Shown: positions 1 to 9,000, counted from the stretch's first letter. The stretch: 64,000 nt of DNA from Chitinophaga pinensis (GCF_007896845.1 NZ_VOHS01000010.1:124001-188000); one strand, 5' to 3'. The notes: generated by a model from the letters alone, not told the origin. Program-made: numbers and translations.

Positions 1-107
1 AATAAACTCTGCCCATCAAATAAAGGCAGTAGTTGCTTAGGCGTCTGTTTATTTGATAGTGGCCAGAGACGGGTTCCTGACCCTCCACATAATAATACGT
101 GTAGCAT
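1..107 (-). CDS. Mannose-1-phosphate guanylyltransferase, N-terminal fragment (cut by window edge)
   Basis: The first 35 codons of a minus-strand gene that runs off position 1. It begins at an ATG at 105-107 and reads MLHVLLCGGSGTRLWPLS, then TPKQLLPLF. This is the glycine-rich nucleotide-binding signature (GGSGTRLWP followed by PKQ) of GDP-mannose pyrophosphorylases such as ManC/RfbM. By family the enzyme makes GDP-mannose from mannose-1-phosphate and GTP in the cytoplasm, feeding surface polysaccharide synthesis. It starts 20 bp downstream of the upxY-like stop codon, so it is probably co-transcribed with it and subject to its antitermination. The rest of the protein, including any isomerase domain, cannot be judged from this window. 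Confidence 0.8.
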   Translation of the reverse strand, partial: MLHVLLCGGSGTRLWPLSNKQTPKQLLPLFDGQSL

Positions 108-127
108 AGATGTCCAGGGTTGATATT

Positions 128-685
128 TTAGATAACATTACCGACGCTGGCCTTGGCCGCACCGGAATATTCTTTAGCATTGTTGTTAACCAGCATAAGA
201 TCACTTGTTTTCACAGTAGCGATCAGGGAGAAGCCCATACTGTACAATACAGCTTTCACTGTATTCTTGCCGGCTTCTACTACCCTTCCGTGCTGGTGCA
301 TCAGAGGACCTGCAGTGATTCTGATCAGATCATCTTCCTGAATCGGGAAGCGTTCTACCTGCACATCCTGATATTCACGCAGGAAGCGTTTGATAAGCTC
401 TACTTCATGATCAGGAATGCTGGCAGGTTTTCCTAACCAGTAAACAAAATTCACGATACCGCTTGTTTCGCGGACGAGTGTTTTCTTGTCCTCAGGAATG
501 CGGACAAAAACATACGACTTGAAAAGAGGTTCTTCAACGATCTTTTTTCGGTCGCTCCACTGATGAGTTACTCTGTTTATTGGACAGTAGGTTTCGATTT
601 GCTTGCGAACAAGCGCATCAGCCACTTTTTTCTCCCATCTGGGTTTAGTATAGACTGCATACCAGGTGTGTGTCTTCTGTTCCAT
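128..685 (-). CDS. UpxY/NusG-like transcription antiterminator
   Basis: A 185-residue protein with the NGN-domain opening WYAVYTKPRWEKKVADAL, which is the NusG/RfaH N-terminal fold. A C-terminal KOW-like segment (residues about 115-150) contains ITAGPLMHQHGRVVEAG. Length and context fit the UpxY/LoaP/RfaH branch of specialised NusG paralogues, which bind RNA polymerase early in long polysaccharide operons and prevent premature termination. It lies between the wzc-like gene and a GDP-mannose synthesis gene. In Bacteroides such genes usually head their operon, so transcription probably starts in the 192-bp gap upstream. No UpxZ-like partner is visible here, though one could lie outside the window. 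Confidence 0.85.
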   Translation of the reverse strand: MEQKTHTWYAVYTKPRWEKKVADALVRKQIETYCPINRVTHQWSDRKKIVEEPLFKSYVFVRIPEDKKTLVRETSGIVNFVYWLGKPASIPDHEVELIKRFLREYQDVQVERFPIQEDDLIRITAGPLMHQHGRVVEAGKNTVKAVLYSMGFSLIATVKTSDLMLVNNNAKEYSGAAKASVGNVI

Positions 686-834
686 TTCAGTGGGTTTAAA
701 AGTTTAATAAAGCATGATTAAATGAATAAATAACGATAAGGTGGAAAGTATAAAGGTGGGAAAGAGAGGAAGAGATTTGGCATAGCTTCGCCTCCTCAGT
801 CACATGATGAGTAGTTTTCAATAAATATATGTCA

Positions 835-868
835 GGGATATTCCGGCAAAACCCTCACCGGAATACCC
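835..868 (-). terminator. Stem-loop between wzc and upxY
   Basis: GGG-AT-ATTCCGG at 835-846 can pair with CCGGAAT-A-CCC at 858-868 around an 11-nt loop. It begins about 10 bp past the wzc-like stop on the minus strand. There is no clean U-run after it, so it may be a weak terminator or an mRNA 3'-end structure. It would partly uncouple wza-wzc from the upxY-manC unit. Confidence 0.4.
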
Positions 869-877
869 TTATTTTAC

Positions 878-3262
878 TTACTTAAAAATCTTTGTAAACC
901 GTCCTTTCTTTACGGATCCGTTCTTTTGATCCTCTGTATAGCCATAGCCATATCCCTGTCCGTTACCATAGCCATAGCCTCCGCCATAAGCATATGCGTA
1001 ACCGGGCACACCGCGCATTTTGAGGCCATTGAATACGATATTCAATTTGCCCAGATCTCCCTGTTCATAGAGGTCTTCAATCATTTTGAGATTAAACTTC
1101 GGCGTTCTTTCATGACGCACTACATACAGTGTAGCATCAGCAAACGGTGCCAGCAGACGGGCATCTGTTACCGGACCTACCGGAGCGGAGTCAATGATCA
1201 CATAGTCAAAGGTTGCTCTCAGTGTAGCCAGTAAATGTTCGAGTCTGCCATTCAGGATCAACTCTGTTGGATTTGGCGGAATAACACCTGCAGAAAGCAG
1301 GTACATGTATTCATTATTCTCAATTGGCTGTTTGAGGATATCATTCAGTGATGAATGTCCTACCAGATAATTACTGATACCCGGATGATGTGGCACATTG
1401 AGGATCTTACTTACTTTTGGCTTTCTAAGGTCAAACTCCAGCAACACTACTTTCTTCTTTGTCAGGGAAAGACTCAGTGCAAGGTTCACTGCCACAAAAC
1501 TCTTTCCTTCACCAGAAATGGAAGAGGTAACCAGAATGGTTTTATTATCACCATTGATACCTATATAAGATAAACTTGTTCTCAATGCTCTGAACTGTTC
1601 TGCAACCGGCGTACGCTTACCTTCTGTGATAGCGATAGCGCCACTCTTGTCGAACATGATCTCTGCAATGATCGGTGCAGAAGTACCTTTTTCAATATCT
1701 GAACGGAACATCACCTTATGGTTCATCAGATCTTTCACAGCGATGAAACCGGCCACTACTGCAATACCAGCGATCAGAGCCAGTGCCATTACCATTGATT
1801 TCTTCGGACTGAAAGGGAAAGACTCGGCTTCTGCCAGATCGATGATTCGGCTATCAGAAATAGCCGCAGCATATTGCAGCTGTGTCTCTTCACGTTTTTC
1901 CAGTAAGAAAGTATAGATATTGTTTTTAATCGCTTGTTGTCTGCTTACTTCCAGCAAAGTCTTCTCCTTGCTTGGCACACCTTTCAGCATGCTCATGAAG
2001 CGGTTGTTCTGTGTACTCAGCTTTGCTCTGGAAGCTTCGAGGTTGGCACGCAAACTCGTAATGTTATCCATGATGGCTGGTCTCAGTTTGTCGATCTGTG
2101 CACTCAGACTTGCCAGCACAGGGCTGTTTTCACCCGTTGTCTTTTTCAGTCTTTCATACTGCAGTTCGGCATCCTGTAATTTACTCAGCAAACCGAGCAG
2201 GGTTGCATCAGCAATACCCAGTGTAGCGGGAACAAGATTATCTTCTGTCTTCTTACCTCTTACATATTGTTCAACCGCCGAGAGTGTGGATAACTGCATA
2301 TCTGCTTCGCTCAGTCTCACGTCGTTATCCTGTACGGCATTCAGAAAAATCTTACTCTGTTCACCGATATCAACGATACCTTCATTTGTTTTATACTCCT
2401 GTATCTGACCTTCTACCTGACTTAATTCCGCCGTGATAATACGCAGCCTGTCTTCAACAAACGCCATTGTTTTTGATGCCGTTTTATTTTTATCGTCGAT
2501 AGACGCGTTATCGTAAGCTTTCATCACTTCATTGAGCAGATCCATACCTCTCTGAGGTACTGCATCAACGTATTCCAGTCTGAGTACATTGGAGTTTTTG
2601 GTAGCGGCAGCAATCTTCAGGTTACTGAGGAATACGCCACCCAGTACTTTATCTCCGGCTACGCGCAGATAAAAGCCTTCGCCATGCTGACCGGCAGGAT
2701 TGTAACCCGGTACAGCTTTGATCACCATACGGCCCCATTCGGTATGTACGGTATCATTTAAAGGATAGCTCTTACCATCGAGGGCAACCTTTTGTCCTTT
2801 ATAATCATATTGCAATTCAACGATTCTGTTCTCGTTAGGATCGATCAGATCCGGATCGATAAAATTGAATTGCAGAGGACCTTTTTTATACATGGAAATG
2901 TCCCTGATCCTGCCCTTTTCGAAGACTTCTCCGTAAAGGTTAAGATTCCTTACAACTGTTTTGGCAATTGTTCTGGACTTGAGGATTTCAATTTCGTTAT
3001 CAACTTTCTTTCCTCTTCCGAGCGGGTCCATCATTTCAATGATAGAGCTCTCGGTAGGACGCGTATCTTCTTTGATCAACAAGGAAGATGTCATCTTATA
3101 TAATGGGGTTGCATATCTCAGGTAAACATATGCTATTGAGAGAGAAATTATTGACGCAATCACAAATAGTGGCCAGTAAGGCTGGTATTTATGCCTGATC
3201 ATTTCCAGAAGACCTGTATGCTCCTCCCTCTTTGTGCGCGTATTGATTACTTTCTGTTGCAT
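878..3262 (-). CDS. Wzc-like polysaccharide co-polymerase / BY-kinase
   Basis: A 794-residue inner-membrane protein of the exopolysaccharide transport family. It has a Wzz-type N-terminus with a transmembrane segment near residues 29-47. A long coiled-coil-rich periplasmic region follows, then a second transmembrane segment near 490-510 and a cytoplasmic kinase domain. The Walker A motif SISGEGKS lies near 582-588 and Walker A' (VVLLEFDLRKP) near 605-615. The C-terminal tail is extremely Gly/Tyr-rich (YAYAYGGGYGYG and similar), the usual cluster of autophosphorylated tyrosines. By family it controls polymer length and export together with the Wza-like lipoprotein 52 bp upstream. The longest ORF begins four codons earlier at a GTG (3274); I chose the ATG at 3262. 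Confidence 0.92.
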   Translation of the reverse strand: MQQKVINTRTKREEHTGLLEMIRHKYQPYWPLFVIASIISLSIAYVYLRYATPLYKMTSSLLIKEDTRPTESSIIEMMDPLGRGKKVDNEIEILKSRTIAKTVVRNLNLYGEVFEKGRIRDISMYKKGPLQFNFIDPDLIDPNENRIVELQYDYKGQKVALDGKSYPLNDTVHTEWGRMVIKAVPGYNPAGQHGEGFYLRVAGDKVLGGVFLSNLKIAAATKNSNVLRLEYVDAVPQRGMDLLNEVMKAYDNASIDDKNKTASKTMAFVEDRLRIITAELSQVEGQIQEYKTNEGIVDIGEQSKIFLNAVQDNDVRLSEADMQLSTLSAVEQYVRGKKTEDNLVPATLGIADATLLGLLSKLQDAELQYERLKKTTGENSPVLASLSAQIDKLRPAIMDNITSLRANLEASRAKLSTQNNRFMSMLKGVPSKEKTLLEVSRQQAIKNNIYTFLLEKREETQLQYAAAISDSRIIDLAEAESFPFSPKKSMVMALALIAGIAVVAGFIAVKDLMNHKVMFRSDIEKGTSAPIIAEIMFDKSGAIAITEGKRTPVAEQFRALRTSLSYIGINGDNKTILVTSSISGEGKSFVAVNLALSLSLTKKKVVLLEFDLRKPKVSKILNVPHHPGISNYLVGHSSLNDILKQPIENNEYMYLLSAGVIPPNPTELILNGRLEHLLATLRATFDYVIIDSAPVGPVTDARLLAPFADATLYVVRHERTPKFNLKMIEDLYEQGDLGKLNIVFNGLKMRGVPGYAYAYGGGYGYGNGQGYGYGYTEDQKNGSVKKGRFTKIFK

Positions 3263-3314
3263 GACTCTCAACACAAGTTTGTAGGATGAAAATATTGGTG
3301 TGACATCAGCTTGA

Positions 3315-4106
3315 TTAATGTGCTAATCTATCGATTGAAAGCACTATCAAAGATAATGTGCTGATGATGATGGGTATTGTAGTCCTGCTGCCGGTTGCCA
3401 CAGCAACTTTCGACTTGTTTGGTTCGACATATACCACATCGTTGGATTGTAAATAATAGTAAGGAGATGACAGTACATCAGTACCATTAAGATTAAGTCG
3501 TCTGATTGTCTTTTCGCCATTTACCTCTCTGATAAGCATTACATTTTCCTTCTTACCATAGACTGTGATATCTCCTGCCAATCCGAGTGCTTCAAGAATT
3601 GTTATCTTCTCACTGTTAACATTAACTACTGTGGGGTGAGCAACTTCGCCGATAACAGTCACCCTGTAATTGAGGAAACGAATTGTAATAACCGGATCTT
3701 TCAGCAGCTTCCGCTCATTTAATTCATCCTGTAATTGTTTCGTAAGTTGTTCTTTGGTCAGTCCTTCTGCTTTGACTTTACCAAGCACCGGATATTCAAT
3801 ATATCCCTGTTCACTTACAAGGTAACCCGTAGCCTGGCTACCACCTCCTGGAGTTCCGGCAGCTGTAACACTTGGGGTGTTAAATACAACAGCATCCTCG
3901 GGGTTCATACTACTAACAACAATTTGTAATACGTCATTTTTATGTATTACCGGCTCAAAATTTCCTTTTACGGGAGCAATAACAGTATCAGGCAGATCTT
4001 TGAAATACACTGACTTCTGAGTACTGACACATGATGTAAAAAAGAAACAGCAGATAAGGACCGGAATAATAAAGATATAACGTAAATAATCCTTCTTTAG
4101 AATCAT
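3315..4106 (-). CDS. Wza-like polysaccharide export lipoprotein
   Basis: A 263-residue outer-membrane export protein. The N-terminus is a lipoprotein signal ending FFFTSC, with the lipidated cysteine at residue 26. It is followed by a polysaccharide-biosynthesis/export (Poly_export) domain containing the typical NDVLQIVVSSMNPED and the GYIEYPVLGKVKAEGLT segment. An SLBB-like region follows (VTVIGEVAHPTVVNV, ILEALGLAGDITVYGKK). The last 20 or so residues are hydrophobic, as in Bacteroidota Wza proteins with a C-terminal membrane segment. It should form the outer-membrane pore that pairs with the Wzc-like kinase encoded just downstream on the same strand. Confidence 0.9.
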   Translation of the reverse strand: MILKKDYLRYIFIIPVLICCFFFTSCVSTQKSVYFKDLPDTVIAPVKGNFEPVIHKNDVLQIVVSSMNPEDAVVFNTPSVTAAGTPGGGSQATGYLVSEQGYIEYPVLGKVKAEGLTKEQLTKQLQDELNERKLLKDPVITIRFLNYRVTVIGEVAHPTVVNVNSEKITILEALGLAGDITVYGKKENVMLIREVNGEKTIRRLNLNGTDVLSSPYYYLQSNDVVYVEPNKSKVAVATGSRTTIPIIISTLSLIVLSIDRLAH

Positions 4107-4200
4107 CTTACCGTTTTGAATATTTAAAGGTTTTTCTTCCGCGCTTTCCGTAGTACAATATTAGTCCATAGCGTTTGTCATCACTACTACTAAAGAGAGT

Positions 4201-4251
4201 AAAAAACGCACTTATAACACAAACGTGCTTACTGAAAAGAGTAGCGTTTTT
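4201..4251. terminator. Hairpin between luxR-type regulator and wza
   Basis: AAAAAACGC at 4201-4209 is exactly complementary to GCGTTTTTT at 4243-4251; the pairing is extended by ACT/AGT. The U-tract is present in both directions. It overlaps the first base of the stop codon of the minus-strand regulator gene, so it likely ends that transcript before the wza promoter region. Confidence 0.5.
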
Positions 4252-4955
4252 TAAACGAACTGCATCATATTTTCAAATGAAAGCATTTGAAAAAAAATCC
4301 AAGAATTCGTAATTAAAAAGAAAGAATACAAACTATTTGACCAGATCTTCGAAATTAGTTCTGATTTGGTGGCAACATTAAGTTTTTGATAAATCTTCTT
4401 CAGATGCTGATTTACCGTGAACACTGTTACAAAAAGTTTCTCCGCCATCTCCTTATATGAGTAGCCTTCTTTGAGCAGCGCGAGCAACTCGTATTCTCTT
4501 TTTGTGAGCTTATGTTTTATATCCTCCAATGGATCTTTGGCGATATAATTAATCAGCAGATGTGCTGCTTTGGGTGACAGCGTACCACCTTCACTGACTG
4601 CATCCATGATTGAATGATAGATCTCCATCAGACGACTGGTCTTAATAATATAACCACTCGCTCCCTGACGGATCGATTCAATAACGTAATGCTTTCCGTC
4701 GTGCCCTGATAATACTATCAGCTTGGCATCAGGGTAGATACGTTTCAATTCCTGCATCCCTTGTATACCTGATTCCCCTGGCAGCGAAATATCCAGTAAA
4801 ATTACGTTCACCTCTGTTTCCTTGAATGGAAGTGCTCTGAACTCCTCCATTGACTTACAAGCAAAAACAACCTTACACTCCTGAAAATCTTCTAAAAACT
4901 CTTTGTAATTGTTCAACTGGAAATAATTGTCTTCTATAATTCCAATATTGATCAT
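4251..4955 (-). CDS. NarL/LuxR-type response regulator
   Basis: A 234-residue two-component regulator. The receiver domain (1-120) has the acidic pair E8-D9, phospho-acceptor D55 in LLDISLPG, S83 and K105. A LuxR/GerE helix-turn-helix (about 147-210) contains KREYELLALLKEGYSYKEMA and the recognition stretch TVFTVNQHLKKIYQKLNV. The roughly 20 residues after the HTH (SLYSFFLITNSW) are unusually hydrophobic for this family and could be a read-past extension. The gene sits between the exopolysaccharide genes and a divergent histidine kinase/receiver pair, so it plausibly regulates one or both. That link is inferred from position only. Confidence 0.9.
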   Translation of the reverse strand: MINIGIIEDNYFQLNNYKEFLEDFQECKVVFACKSMEEFRALPFKETEVNVILLDISLPGESGIQGMQELKRIYPDAKLIVLSGHDGKHYVIESIRQGASGYIIKTSRLMEIYHSIMDAVSEGGTLSPKAAHLLINYIAKDPLEDIKHKLTKREYELLALLKEGYSYKEMAEKLFVTVFTVNQHLKKIYQKLNVATKSELISKIWSNSLYSFFLITNSWIFFQMLSFENMMQFV

Positions 4956-5383
4956 AGGGGTAAAAAGTTGACAAGGTTTATAATCGATTCAATAAAAAAA
5001 TATGGCATATATGTATGGCTTGGTGTCACAAAAATAATTCCAAAAACGAAGAATTTATACGGCAATTTTGTAACTCATTGATTGAGAGAACAATAAAGAT
5101 CAAGGTCGCTTTACCTCAACATCTAATGGTCTGGCTTATAACCTATTGAATTTATATATATGATCTTTCGGTTAACTTTTCTCGATATTCACGTCATGTG
5201 TCACTGGTTTAGTAAAAATACGTTTTTAAATTAAATACTCACTGGTTAATTATTCCTTTATTAAGTATTTTGCCTTTCAATTGCGATAAATCTGTGTATT
5301 CAACACTTGTGGAGATTCTCTACATATTGTTGAGCTCAATATCTCATAAATTTTAACCATCGACGATTGTAAACTATAGAACA
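4956..5383. other. 428-bp divergent intergenic region
   Basis: An AT-rich spacer between the LuxR-type regulator (minus) and the histidine kinase (plus). It must hold both promoters. CAAAAATA at 5029-5036 is a minus-strand match to TAnnTTTG, but no matching -33 element is present at the right distance. I see no ORF, tRNA or stable hairpin. Confidence 0.4.
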
Positions 5384-6112
5384 ATGAACTCCACTAATTC
5401 TTCAGGAAGCGATACATTGCTTAGTAATGCAAGTAATGTGATAGCGATCACTGCACATGAATTCAAAACACCACTTGCTACTATAAATTCAATAGTCGAC
5501 CTGCTTACTAGCAAATTACAGGCCGATCATCTCATGGATGCATTTTATCAGAAAAATTTATCGCAGATTTCATCTGAAATTTTTGCTTTAAACAGTATGG
5601 TGGATGAAATGCTGACGATAAATAATATTCTGAATGGCAACATTCAAAGCAACAAAGAAATGATGGACATCGGCTCACTGCTTCCCTCCTTAAAAGAGCA
5701 GTACCGGGCATTTCCAGATGATGGCAGATCATTGGTCATTCATATCACAGGCACGCCGCGTGAGATATTTGCAAGTCCTGCACAACTGTTACGCATATTC
5801 TCAAATCTTATCAGCAATGCATTTAAATATTCCAGAAACAATGATCCTTTAATGCATCTGGACTATCAGGATAAAACAGTTGTTGTCACGATCACAGATG
5901 ATGGTATCGGTATTCCGGAAGCAGATCTTCCACAACTGTTCCAACCTTATTTCAGGGGTAGCAATACAGATGGCATATCAGGTACAGGTCTTGGTCTCAG
6001 CATTGTCAGATCATTTATTACGGCCAACGAAGGAACTATCACCGTTAACAGCCAGCCCGATAAAGGCACGGTTTTTACAGTTACTTTCAGGTACCCTGAT
6101 ACCTGTCAGTAA
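5384..6112 (+). CDS. Sensorless histidine kinase (HisKA-HATPase core only)
   Basis: A 242-residue kinase made only of the transmitter core. The HisKA phospho-acceptor is H25 in AITAHEFKTPLAT. The HATPase boxes follow: N-box NLISNAFKYS, G1 DDGIGIP and G2 GTGLGLSIV. There is no transmembrane segment, PAS, GAF or receiver domain, so the kinase must take its input from a partner protein or act inside a phosphorelay. Ten bases after its stop begins a single-domain receiver, its likely phosphotransfer partner. A LuxR-type regulator is divergent on the other side. Confidence 0.92.
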   Translation: MNSTNSSGSDTLLSNASNVIAITAHEFKTPLATINSIVDLLTSKLQADHLMDAFYQKNLSQISSEIFALNSMVDEMLTINNILNGNIQSNKEMMDIGSLLPSLKEQYRAFPDDGRSLVIHITGTPREIFASPAQLLRIFSNLISNAFKYSRNNDPLMHLDYQDKTVVVTITDDGIGIPEADLPQLFQPYFRGSNTDGISGTGLGLSIVRSFITANEGTITVNSQPDKGTVFTVTFRYPDTCQ

Positions 6113-6121
6113 AATATACAC

Positions 6122-6511
6122 ATGAACGCCAGAATTCTTTTAATTGAAGACAAAGCCGGACTTTTAGATACACTCAAAAGTCTGCTGGAACTGCACAATT
6201 ACACCGTATATACTGCCAGCAACGGTCAGGAGGGATTATCCCTCGCTACCAGATATCTGCCCGATCTCGTTATCAGCGACATCACTATGCCTGTTGTAAA
6301 TGGATATGTATTGCTCGATAGTTTCCGCGCAGATCCGCAGCTTTCAAAAATTCCCGTATTAATTGCCAGCGCAAAAAATGAAGCACATGAAATTGAGCTC
6401 GTCATGCAAAAAGGTGCTGCGGGTTATCTGACTAAACCTTTTGTATTTACACATCTGCATGAAGAAATAAAACGCCTGCTGGGTAATTCCATCACTGCAT
6501 CAAAAGAATAA
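6122..6511 (+). CDS. Stand-alone response-regulator receiver domain
   Basis: A 129-residue CheY-like protein with no output domain. Conserved residues are E9-D10, phospho-acceptor D53 (in LVISDITMP), S83 and K105 (TKPF). It is in an operon with the sensorless kinase (10-bp gap). It may shuttle phosphate to another protein or act by protein-protein contact. The partner of this pair cannot be told from sequence; the LuxR-type regulator at 4251-4955 is an obvious candidate but untested. Confidence 0.9.
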   Translation: MNARILLIEDKAGLLDTLKSLLELHNYTVYTASNGQEGLSLATRYLPDLVISDITMPVVNGYVLLDSFRADPQLSKIPVLIASAKNEAHEIELVMQKGAAGYLTKPFVFTHLHEEIKRLLGNSITASKE

Positions 6512-6535
6512 AAACAACGTTCATAAAAACACGGC

Positions 6536-6560
6536 ACACAGGTGAAGTGCTCACCTGTGT
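6536..6560. terminator. Hairpin between convergent genes
   Basis: A 10-bp perfect stem, ACACAGGTGA with TCACCTGTGT, around loop AGTGC. It lies 25 bp after the receiver gene and ahead of the convergent 70-residue gene. The U-tract is poor on both sides, so termination efficiency is uncertain. Confidence 0.5.
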
Positions 6561-6589
6561 AATTGTTGTGGTGTAAAAAGAAACGGCTA

Positions 6590-6802
6590 TTACTGAAGAC
6601 TTTCTCTCATTAGTTTATCAAACTTTGTCCAGTCGATTTTAATGCTGTTCTTTTTCATGAAGCCATTAGGCTGATACTCCAGGGCGCCATGTGATATATG
6701 AATGGTGCCCAGTATTTTTCCGTCTCTCTTCACCTGAAAGGTCGCATCGGCTTTGCCCAATTCTGTTGTTGGTAATTCAAAGAATACACGGTGTTCTGCC
6801 AT
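6590..6802 (-). CDS. Small conserved-looking hypothetical protein (70 aa)
   Basis: A 70-residue soluble protein starting at ATG (MAEHRVFFELPTTELGKAD) with a predicted beta-rich first half and a basic C-terminal helix (DWTKFDKLMRESL). No signal peptide or membrane segment. I do not recognise the family. Codon use and the clean ATG look like a real gene, and it is set off by a hairpin downstream and a long AT-rich region upstream. No function can be given. Confidence 0.65.
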   Translation of the reverse strand: MAEHRVFFELPTTELGKADATFQVKRDGKILGTIHISHGALEYQPNGFMKKNSIKIDWTKFDKLMRESLQ

Positions 6803-7103
6803 GATGGTTTGGTTTTGGAGTTAATAAATTTTGGTTTAATAAGTGAAAGTTTACATATAACCTGCTGTCCGGTATATAAGGATCATCTACCATAGCTACA
6901 GGGGCTTGTAATACCATTTGTCTTTCCGACAGTCCGAAGTAACGAAATCTATGATTATCAATCGTTAATACCCTGTTAATGCACTTCTTCTGGTGCAGAA
7001 GTGGCTCTATCGGGATTGATTGGTCATGTTCCCGAATGTAAACCTATATCAGGACTATACCGGAAGGCCTTTTATCAGGGCGGTGTCAGGAAGGTTAGTC
7101 ATA

Positions 7104-7191
7104 GATAAGCTGTAGATAAGCCGTATATAAGCCGTAGATAACCCGTTCTTATAGGAATGGAGTATATACGGCTTATATACGGCTTATCTAC
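7104..7191. repeat. 11-bp tandem repeat array forming a 29-bp inverted repeat
   Basis: Four consecutive 11-bp units at 7104-7147 vary on GATAAGCCGTA. The segment 7112-7140 is then repeated in inverted form at 7163-7191 with 28 of 29 positions complementary, across a 22-bp spacer. The result is both a direct-repeat ladder with near helical-turn spacing and a long cruciform or hairpin. Nothing coding explains it. Confidence 0.85.
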
Positions 7192-7250
7192 GGGTCATCT
7201 CCGAAAAATCTTCCTGATGCAAACGGGATAAGAACGTCCAAAACCGCCAT

Positions 7251-7309
7251 AAAAAAGTTCATCCTGTGGCCATCCTTCATTTTTTAATGAAAGATGGCTA
7301 CAGGATGAA
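7251..7309 (-). terminator. Intrinsic terminator of the T9SS-cargo gene
   Basis: A 24-bp stem with two mismatches (7258-7281 with 7286-7309). On the minus strand it is followed by GTT-less U-run TTTTTT (7256-7251 on plus are A). It lies about 120 bp beyond the stop of the minus-strand secreted-protein gene. Confidence 0.75.
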
Positions 7310-7431
7310 TATTCTCAGCATATAAGCTTTATAAGCCCTTCAGCGCAGCTTATTCACTACTTTAGTTAAAAAGGGCTAAAACAGGCTTACAGATGCCAAT
7401 ACTGGTCTTTTTACGTATCTATATCAGCAAC

Positions 7432-9000
7432 TTATTTCACCAGCATGACAGAGCCCCTGTATTCTTTGGGCTCATTCTTACTGGTCGTGAACGTACAAAC
7501 ATATACAAATGCCTGCGGCGTCTGTGGCACACCACGGGAATAACCATCCCAACCTACCTTCGGATCACTCGTCTGAAATACCAGACTTCCCCAGCGGTTA
7601 AAAATGCTCAGGCGGTAATTGGTTACTGCATCATAAATCTTTGGCCGAAACACATCATTGAAACCATCACTATTAGGACTAAACGCTGATGGCATCATCA
7701 CAAAACAATTTTGATAAGGAGAAGTAATAACTGTATTACCTGCATCAGCGCAACCATTTGCATCCTCTACTTCATATCGGTAATTACCGGCTTTAAGATT
7801 ACGGTGTAAACTATCGGGTTGCCATAGCTCACCATTGACACGATATTTATACGGACGTGTACCGCCGTCTACTTCCCAGCGAATGATGCCGTCGCTGACT
7901 TCACTACAACTACAGGGTTCTGTAGCGATATTACGGATCACCAGAGGAGCCGGTTCTTTAATGAAAATATTGAAGGTGTCATGGCATACTTGCTGATCTT
8001 TTAACAGAAACACATAATTACCGGGTCGCAGATTATTAAATGCACGTGCATGTGTTGCTTCTCCATTCAATGACAGCTCATAAGGTGGTAGTCCGCCGCT
8101 TATATTCAATGCAATGGCATTTTTATTTTCTCCTGCACAATCAGATATCGTCACTGTCTTCTCTGTCTGCAGATCAGAAGCACTCACTTCAACGGCACCT
8201 TTTGCCGTCACACCATTAGCAGCTGTCACCGTTACCGAATATAATCCCGGTGGCAGATCTGAAACCTGCGCTGTTGTATAATTACCGGGCGTCCACAAAT
8301 AACTGTAGGGCTCCGCTCCTCCTTTCACCTTTACCTGCACAGTACCCGTTCCTTCGTTCTTACAGGAAGTAGTAGCCGTCAGTTCTGTACGCAGTATTTG
8401 TCTGATAGTAGAAAGATTGTCAACAAACACCAACACGCCAAAGCTGCTGCCCGGACATGTTTCTGCAGGATAAGCATACAACGCAATGTAGGTATGCGTT
8501 TGTTTCGGTGTAAATATAGCATTCCATCTGTGCCAGGCAGTGTCAGTAAAACTACCGGAAGTCCATAGTAATTCAGCTGTATCGCCGGGTGCGCTTCCAC
8601 CGAAAATAACAAGGTTTCCATAGCAATGTTTATGACCATACATTTCATTAAATGCAAGATCAAAAGACATACTGTAAGTCCTGTCTGCCACCAGCGGTTC
8701 TGCCAGCTCCTGCTCTATCCCTTCTCTGTATACGGGGCCGCCTTGCAGTCCGACGAAAGTGTTACCTGCCTTCGCAGGTTTAGACACCCCCATCACACCG
8801 GGTAATACATCCGGTGTATTCGCTGCAACGAGCCAGCCCGTGGGTGCTACTTTAACACCGGGTTTTCCTTCCAGAGAGGAATTTCGCAACGTTAGATGCT
8901 GTGCAGATGCTACATTCAACAGACAGCTCAACAACAGGATCAGACTTAGTACACATACCTTCAAAGCAAGATATGTGAGATAACAACATGGTTTTCCCAT
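7432..9000 (-). CDS. Secreted multi-domain protein with T9SS type-B (gliding-motility) C-terminal domain
   Basis: A 522-residue surface or secreted protein. From the ATG at 9000 it has a signal peptide (VCVLSLILLLSCLLNVASAQ). A jelly-roll-like domain follows (residues about 25-190, HCYGNLVIFGGSAPGDTAEL). Then come tandem SprB/PKD-like repeats ending in GLYSVTVTAANG, GNYVFLLKDQQ and GNYRYEVEDANG. The C-terminus has PSAFSPNSDGFNDVF, IFNRWGSLVFQT and GWDG, the signature of the T9SS type-B sorting domain. It is therefore predicted to cross the outer membrane by the type IX system. Ligand or enzymatic activity is unknown. The longest ORF starts at a TTG (9099); the ATG at 9000 gives a proper signal peptide. 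It has its own terminator. Confidence 0.88.
   Translation of the reverse strand: MGKPCCYLTYLALKVCVLSLILLLSCLLNVASAQHLTLRNSSLEGKPGVKVAPTGWLVAANTPDVLPGVMGVSKPAKAGNTFVGLQGGPVYREGIEQELAEPLVADRTYSMSFDLAFNEMYGHKHCYGNLVIFGGSAPGDTAELLWTSGSFTDTAWHRWNAIFTPKQTHTYIALYAYPAETCPGSSFGVLVFVDNLSTIRQILRTELTATTSCKNEGTGTVQVKVKGGAEPYSYLWTPGNYTTAQVSDLPPGLYSVTVTAANGVTAKGAVEVSASDLQTEKTVTISDCAGENKNAIALNISGGLPPYELSLNGEATHARAFNNLRPGNYVFLLKDQQVCHDTFNIFIKEPAPLVIRNIATEPCSCSEVSDGIIRWEVDGGTRPYKYRVNGELWQPDSLHRNLKAGNYRYEVEDANGCADAGNTVITSPYQNCFVMMPSAFSPNSDGFNDVFRPKIYDAVTNYRLSIFNRWGSLVFQTSDPKVGWDGYSRGVPQTPQAFVYVCTFTTSKNEPKEYRGSVMLVK

Larger units (their letters stand above)
6803..7431. other. 629-bp intergenic region with repeats and terminator
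   Basis: A spacer between two minus-strand genes. It contains the 11-bp tandem/inverted repeat array at 7104-7191 and the terminator of the downstream gene at 7251-7309. Otherwise it holds no ORF or RNA gene I can support. It should also carry the promoter of the 70-residue gene. Confidence 0.5.

Noticed and set aside
7104-7191. Idea that the 11-bp array is a CRISPR
   Set aside because: Units are contiguous with no unique spacers and no cas genes.
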